Assembly: GCA_041662445.1 (NCBI GenBank)
Contig: JBAZSL010000003.1
Span: forward strand, 55,174-119,173
Source of the DNA: UASB124 sp041662445
Lineage (GTDB): Bacteria; Babelota; Babeliae; Babelales; RVW-14
Direction of reading: 5' to 3'
Length of the DNA stretch: 64,000 nt
Part shown: piece after piece, positions 59,514 through 64,000 of the stretch
How the letters are laid out: every line of letters begins with the position of its first letter
How positions within the stretch are numbered: the stretch's first letter is position 1
Translations under genes and position numbers: made by a program
Notes under the pieces: generated by a model
Seen by the model: the letters and a program-made list of their open reading frames with translations, nothing else
Told to the model about the DNA's origin: nothing
Database searches by the model: none

Positions 59514-61643
59514 ATGAGTTTAAACATGAGTAAAAAAAATATAGTGGCGGCCGTAGCCTTGGTTGCCGCCGTGGGCTGTGGTCCCGTTAATAAAAAACCT
59601 GAACTATCCTATGAGGAGTTTTGCTCTATGATTACCAAACCTGTTACGCATGCGGAAGATGCATGCCGTTTTTTCCCAAAGTCAAAGAGCGAAGTTCATA
59701 GCTACGCGACGTTTGCTATTGAACGGGCGCAAGAGGTGCTTGAAAAGTTGTATGCCATTGATACGGCACAAAGAACATTTGCTAATACAGCGTTTGCATT
59801 TGATCGGATAAGTGGTGAGTTTAAAAATATTTGCCACGCATTATCGTTGCTCGAAATGGTAAGTCCGGACAAAGAAATCCGCGATGCATGCCATGAAGAA
59901 GTTTTAAAGCTTCAAAATTTTGCAGTTGACGCATTTCTCAATAAAAAACTTTATAACGTTTTCAAATCGTATGCTGAGGGCGTAGCACGGCACGAAGAGC
60001 TTAATAATGAAGAACGTTATTTTCTTTCCGAAAAAATGCGCGAGTTCGAGCGAGAGGGTTTCCACCTTCCCGATGAACAATTTGAAAGCGTGAAACAGTT
60101 ACACAAAGAGCTTGCAGAGCTTGAATTAAAATTTGAAGAAAATGTTCGTGTGGACAGTGGCACGCTGCATGTTAAAGAATCTGAGCTTCAAGGCTGTGAT
60201 CCACATTTTATTGCCCATCTGGAGCGTGATGACAAGGGTGAAATTATTGTTCCCAATAACTGGCCGGCATTTGATGAGGTGATGGAGCATTGTACGGTAT
60301 CTGCAACACGTAAACGTATGTATACCCTCTTTAGTAATCGTGCGTATCCTGCCAATTGCCAGATTCTTGATGCCATTATCGCCAAACGTGATGATCTTGC
60401 CAAAAAACTTGGTTTTAAAAGTTATGCCGAATTGAATATCGATGATGAAATGGTGCGTACTCCCGAACGGGCTGAGGCCTTTTTGCATGATTTGTCCACC
60501 AAGTGCCGCGGTAAGTTGCATAAGGAAGTCGAAGCTCTTGCCTCAGATCTTCCTGAAGGCGTGCACCTGGATAAGCAGGGTCGTTTCCAGCCATGGGATA
60601 TTGGTTTTGCCAAAAGTTCATACAAGAAAAAACATTTTGCGGTTGATGAGCACGAGCTTGAACAATATTTTTCCGTTGACCGTGCTGTTAAAGGTGTTTT
60701 TGATATTTATCAACGTTTCTTGAATTTAGAGTTTGCGTTTGTTACGCCACCATGGTCATGGCATGAAGAAGTGCAGCTTATTGAAATACGTGACAAGGAT
60801 ACACGAACACTGCGTGGCTATGTTTTTCTTGATTTGTACCCACGACCAAACAAATATGAACACTTTTGTCACAGTGATGTTGTGGCGACGACCCAACTGC
60901 TGGATGCGCGGGGGAATGTTACCATCGCACCTGCGGTTGCCTGCATTATTGCGAATTTTCCACGCAGTCAGGGAGATCGTCCCGCGTTACTCAAACATCA
61001 CGATGTGAGCACCTTCTTTCATGAATTTGGTCATGCCATGCATAATGTGTTAGGCAGTACCGAAATGGTTTCATTTTCAGGGACTTCAGTAAAACTTGAT
61101 TTTGTAGAAGTTCCTTCACAGCTCTTTGAAGAGTGGGCTTTTGATAAAGACATTCTTAAAGCATTAAGTTGCCATTACAAAACTGGACAACAATTATCTG
61201 ATGATCTTGTCGACCGCATTATTGCGCTCAAAAAGTTTGATTCGGGATGGTTTGTAACGCGTCAATGCATGTTGTCGCTGTTGTCCTTGGAAGTCTACAA
61301 ACCTGGCGCTCAGAAGAATGTTGACGCCATCAGACAACAACTTGCACAGGATATCATGCCTATGGTGGTACATGATCCTGATCTTCATATGCAGGCATCG
61401 TTTGGTCATCTCATTGGTTACGGCGCACGTTACTACAGTTATATGTGGGCCAAGGTTTATGCCATGGATCTTCTTGATACGCTTAAAGCCAAGGGCTTGG
61501 CCAATCCTGAGGCCGGCAAGCGGTTGGTCTGTGCCGTGCTTGCTAAAGGTGGCAGCGTTGAGCCTGAGGTGCTGCTTAAAGATTGTCTTGGTCGTGAGCC
61601 GCGCACCGATGCCTTTTTTGCCTATTTGGGGATAACGGTCTAA
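59514..61643 (+). CDS. M3-family zinc metallopeptidase lipoprotein (oligopeptidase)
   Basis: 709 aa, ATG at 59514 (GGAGAG ahead). M3 peptidases cleave short peptides. HEFGHAMHNVLG contains the HExxH zinc site at about 503-507, with the third ligand Glu in VEVPSQLFEEWAF. The N-terminus carries a hydrophobic signal and a possible lipobox (VAAVGCG), so this one is exported, unlike the usual cytosolic thimet/PrpF-type oligopeptidases. The catalytic domain is complete, with IGYGARYYSYMWAKVYAMDLLD near the end. Its TAA overlaps the ATG of the ABC ATPase (TAATG), so it heads a translationally coupled three-gene operon. Confidence 0.92.
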   Translation: MSLNMSKKNIVAAVALVAAVGCGPVNKKPELSYEEFCSMITKPVTHAEDACRFFPKSKSEVHSYATFAIERAQEVLEKLYAIDTAQRTFANTAFAFDRISGEFKNICHALSLLEMVSPDKEIRDACHEEVLKLQNFAVDAFLNKKLYNVFKSYAEGVARHEELNNEERYFLSEKMREFEREGFHLPDEQFESVKQLHKELAELELKFEENVRVDSGTLHVKESELQGCDPHFIAHLERDDKGEIIVPNNWPAFDEVMEHCTVSATRKRMYTLFSNRAYPANCQILDAIIAKRDDLAKKLGFKSYAELNIDDEMVRTPERAEAFLHDLSTKCRGKLHKEVEALASDLPEGVHLDKQGRFQPWDIGFAKSSYKKKHFAVDEHELEQYFSVDRAVKGVFDIYQRFLNLEFAFVTPPWSWHEEVQLIEIRDKDTRTLRGYVFLDLYPRPNKYEHFCHSDVVATTQLLDARGNVTIAPAVACIIANFPRSQGDRPALLKHHDVSTFFHEFGHAMHNVLGSTEMVSFSGTSVKLDFVEVPSQLFEEWAFDKDILKALSCHYKTGQQLSDDLVDRIIALKKFDSGWFVTRQCMLSLLSLEVYKPGAQKNVDAIRQQLAQDIMPMVVHDPDLHMQASFGHLIGYGARYYSYMWAKVYAMDLLDTLKAKGLANPEAGKRLVCAVLAKGGSVEPEVLLKDCLGREPRTDAFFAYLGITV

Positions 61644-62599
61644 TGGAAAACATAGATGTTGCGGTAGGTGTTGAGCAGCTCACTAAAATTTTTCCTGCAC
61701 GCAAAAGTGAAGCAAAAGAGTTTGTTGCTGTTGATCATATCTCGTTTGAGCTTAAACGCGGAGAGATTTTGGGACTTCTTGGCCCCAACGGTGCCGGCAA
61801 AACAACGACGATACAAATGCTTTTGAGTACGTTGACCCCAACGTCAGGACGTATAAATTTTTTTGGACGCGATTTTAGTAAACATCGTTCATGGGCTTTG
61901 CAGCAGATTGGATTTGCAAGTACCTACGTTACTATTCCCCATTACTTAACGGTCTACGAAAATCTTGATATTCATGGCCGGTTGTATGGTATGTCCACGC
62001 AGGATCGTCGGGCCTGTAGCGAAAAATATCTTACCTTGTTTGGTGCATGGGATATTCGCGATCAGATGTTTGGCACACTTTCAGCGGGACAAAAAACACG
62101 CGTAACTCTGGCCAAAGTTTTTATGACCAGTCCGCGCGTGGTATTTCTGGACGAGCCGACTGCTGCACTCGATCCTGATATCGCGCAAGAGGTGCGTAAG
62201 TTTATACGTCAACAGCAGCAGGAACAAGGCGTTTCGATCTTATTTACGTCGCACAATATGAGTGAAGTTACTGAAGTGTGTGATCGTGTATTGGTACTCC
62301 AATCGGGCAAAATTATTGCTGATGATACTCCCGATGCGCTTGCCGCCAGTATCTCAACGACGCGGATTTATCTTGATGTTGGTGATGGCCTTAAACGAAC
62401 AATTGCTTATGTGCAATCGCAGCAATTGCCCCATCAGGTTGAGGAGCGATGGATTACGATCGAGGTTGAAGAACGTAAAATAGCAGCAGTTCTTACCGAG
62501 CTTGCCCGCGCCGGTGTTGTGTACTCACAAATTTGGATCGAACGTCCGACACTTGAAGATTATTTTCTAACGATCGCACAACAAACGAGAAAAAAGTGA
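61643..62599 (+). CDS. ABC-2 type exporter, ATP-binding subunit
   Basis: 318 aa, ATG overlapping the preceding stop. GLLGPNGAGKTTTIQML (Walker A, about 47-62), signature LSAGQKTRVTLAK, RVVFLDEPTAALDPD (Walker B), SHNMSEVTEVCDRV (switch His). The C-terminal ~90 residues form the accessory region of the DrrA/NodI type, used for export of lipids, drugs or polysaccharides. Its partner permease follows with a four-base overlap. The signature has Ala for the second Gly of LSGGQ. The substrate is unknown. Confidence 0.94.
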   Translation: MENIDVAVGVEQLTKIFPARKSEAKEFVAVDHISFELKRGEILGLLGPNGAGKTTTIQMLLSTLTPTSGRINFFGRDFSKHRSWALQQIGFASTYVTIPHYLTVYENLDIHGRLYGMSTQDRRACSEKYLTLFGAWDIRDQMFGTLSAGQKTRVTLAKVFMTSPRVVFLDEPTAALDPDIAQEVRKFIRQQQQEQGVSILFTSHNMSEVTEVCDRVLVLQSGKIIADDTPDALAASISTTRIYLDVGDGLKRTIAYVQSQQLPHQVEERWITIEVEERKIAAVLTELARAGVVYSQIWIERPTLEDYFLTIAQQTRKK

Positions 62600-63396
62600 G
62601 ATTCCATATGAACATTGCACTGCACCGCATTACCGCCGTTATGCTTCGCTATCTTATGATCGAGCGACGTAACTATTTACGTTTTGTTGAATCACTGTTC
62701 TGGCCAACCATGGACATTATGCTCTGGGGTTTGACATCGGTCTGGATGGAGCAGCAGCAGGTCAAATTGCCTCAAATTGTGTTGGTGATGATGACCTGTT
62801 TAGTTTTGTGGTCAATTGTTTCGCGCGCGCAACTTGAAATAGTTATGCCCTTGCTTGAAGAATTATGGCAGCGAAGTTTGATTACGCTTTTTTCAACGCC
62901 ACTCAATTGTACCGAGTGGATTATTGGACTTATGCTTAATGGTCTTATCAAAACTGCGTTTGTATTTTGCTTTGGCGCCGCGGTTGTATGGCTTTTATAT
63001 GCGCTTAATGTATTTGTTGTTGGTTGGATGATGTTTCCCTACGCCCTCAGCCTCATGCTGTTCGGGTGGGCGGTTGGATTTTTGGGCGCTGCATTTGTTA
63101 TTTACTATGGGCAAAAAGCTCAAAACGTTGCATGGATGTTGTCGTTTGTCTTTGCGCCCGTAAGCGGCATCTTTTATCCCATTGCCATTTTGCCGTATTG
63201 GGCACAAAAGATAGCTTGGGCGTTGCCACTTTCGTATGCATTTGAGGGCATGCGGTCTGTGATATTTTCTGGAACATTAATGCCAGAATATTTAATAATA
63301 AGCTTATTATTGAGCCTGTTTTATTTGCTTATAACGATAAGTTTATTCGTTTTTTTCTTCCAACGAAGCCGTCGATTTGGATTCGATCGATTATGA
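62596..63396 (+). CDS. ABC-2 type exporter, permease subunit
   Basis: 266 aa with GTG start overlapping the upstream TGA; an ATG four codons later is possible. Six hydrophobic helices in the ABC-2 layout, with the conserved end region ...PVSGIFYPIAILPYWAQKIAWALPLSYAFEGMR, typical of DrrB/NodJ-like permeases. It completes the exporter with the preceding gene. The link to a secreted peptidase by overlapping genes suggests a shared biological process, for example export of a substrate that the peptidase matures (inference). Confidence 0.92.
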   Translation: MRFHMNIALHRITAVMLRYLMIERRNYLRFVESLFWPTMDIMLWGLTSVWMEQQQVKLPQIVLVMMTCLVLWSIVSRAQLEIVMPLLEELWQRSLITLFSTPLNCTEWIIGLMLNGLIKTAFVFCFGAAVVWLLYALNVFVVGWMMFPYALSLMLFGWAVGFLGAAFVIYYGQKAQNVAWMLSFVFAPVSGIFYPIAILPYWAQKIAWALPLSYAFEGMRSVIFSGTLMPEYLIISLLLSLFYLLITISLFVFFFQRSRRFGFDRL

Positions 63397-63406
63397 AAAG
63401 CGTCAG

Positions 63407-64000
63407 CTATTGGGACATTTCTTTTTCAAGCTCAGCAAGAACAGCCGCGGCAAGATTGCCAAATTCAGTAAGCTGTATACACATGCTTCTATTTGAAGTG
63501 AACTTGCTATGTACCGTGTTTTTAAATTTACGGTCATCGACAGACTCTAATGTATCAAGGATGCAATTTATTTCGCTCAAAGATGCATTGAATCCTTCGA
63601 TTTTACACTGACATAAGAATTGCAATCGTGCTTGTTTGTACTCCGCTCCATATTCGGCAAGGGCACGTACGAACCAATAAAGATCATCTTGGTGCGATTG
63701 CGTTTCCCAATATTCTGGTAATGAATAGGAGATTTCTTTGAAGATCTCAAAAAACGAATGCTCCTTGTTAAGGATAATTCCTATCGCGGTAATTCGTTTA
63801 CGTAAAAATGGGGTTATTTTCCCCTGGAAATCAAGGCTCTCAAAGCGTTCGATAAGTTGGTGTGCGCTCTGTTCATAAAAAGAACCGGGAAACGTTTGTA
63901 CATCGTCGATTTGAAATGGCGGTGTAAACAGGACTTTGACCTAGCAAAGTTTTCATAGATTTCAATTGACAAACGCCCACACGATGTGTCTTCTTTTTGA
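63407..64000 (-). pseudogene. Unknown gene with a frameshift, cut by the right edge
   Basis: From the stop at 63407 the minus-strand frame runs back about 180 codons (FFEIFKEISYSLPEYWETQS, YGAEYKQARLQFLCQCKIEG, LTEFGNLAAAVLAELEKEM), then hits a TAG at about 63941 with no start codon. One base phase away, the frame continues to the window edge as TSCGRLSIEIYENFA, which joins well to VKVLFTPPFQIDD. So one gene has a single-base frameshift near 63940, from mutation or a sequencing error. Soluble protein; no family recognised. It converges on the exporter operon with ~10 bases between stops. Confidence 0.55.

Noticed and set aside
1..64000. CRISPR arrays, intact insertion sequences, rRNA genes
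   Set aside because: No regularly spaced direct repeats, no transposase gene and no rRNA-like sequence were seen on either strand; this was a reading by eye, not a search.

Overview
The window looks like the chromosome of a host-dependent, Gram-negative-type bacterium. The best inference is candidate phylum Dependentiae (TM6/Babeliae); amoeba-associated Chlamydiae are the main alternative. This rests on gene content only, because there is no rRNA in the window. The supporting content is three short ATP/ADP translocase paralogues, at least eight secreted ankyrin-repeat proteins (two with C-terminal RING fingers), and many small secreted proteins without recognisable domains. These sit beside a conserved core: secA, secD, dnaA, murD, ftsW, rsmH, hldE, lpxA, lpxI, plsY, atpD/atpC, spoVG and three tRNAs. 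HldE, LpxA and LpxI imply an LPS outer membrane; MurD and FtsW imply peptidoglycan.

Layout. 0-3 kb, minus strand: a probable operon of a periplasmic type-I binding protein, a pentameric ligand-gated ion channel-like protein and a truncated membrane protein. A palindromic repeat lies inside the binding-protein gene. 3-8.5 kb: UvrD/PcrA helicase, cytidine deaminase and two ATP/ADP translocases. 8.6-18 kb: accessory region with a secreted BPL_N amidotransferase-like protein, two ankyrin-RING proteins, a glycerophosphodiester phosphodiesterase, a DUF4143 ATPase, a Gly/Ala-rich protein and the third translocase. 18-22.6 kb: atpD-atpC and the divergent secA. 22.7-28.3 kb: a tandem array of six secreted ankyrin genes plus one remnant, with duplicated promoters and terminators. 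28.3-33 kb: tRNA-Met, secD, tRNA-Leu, plsY and an ATP-dependent DNA ligase. 33-37 kb: small secreted proteins and a HigBA-like toxin-antitoxin pair. 37-42 kb: hexulose-phosphate-synthase-like gene, hldE, murD, ftsW. 42-46.5 kb: two large secreted orphans. 46.4-53.7 kb: lipid A genes, tRNA-Gln, spoVG, rsmH, dnaA and a TPR lipoprotein. 53.7-59.3 kb: repeats, a GIY-YIG nuclease relic, secreted orphans and two DUF4143 ATPases with linked helical proteins. 59.5-64 kb: M3 metallopeptidase, ABC-2 exporter and a frameshifted gene at the edge.

How the parts fit together (inference). The translocases import host ATP. The ankyrin and ankyrin-RING proteins, exported through Sec (secA and secD are here), are candidate host-interaction proteins. 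Most of the arrayed ankyrin proteins end in a shared short motif resembling an F-box/PRANC motif, so together with the RING proteins they suggest interference with host ubiquitin ligases. The binding-protein plus pLGIC pair at the left edge is a candidate two-component ligand-gated channel. These two systems are the main candidates for something undescribed.
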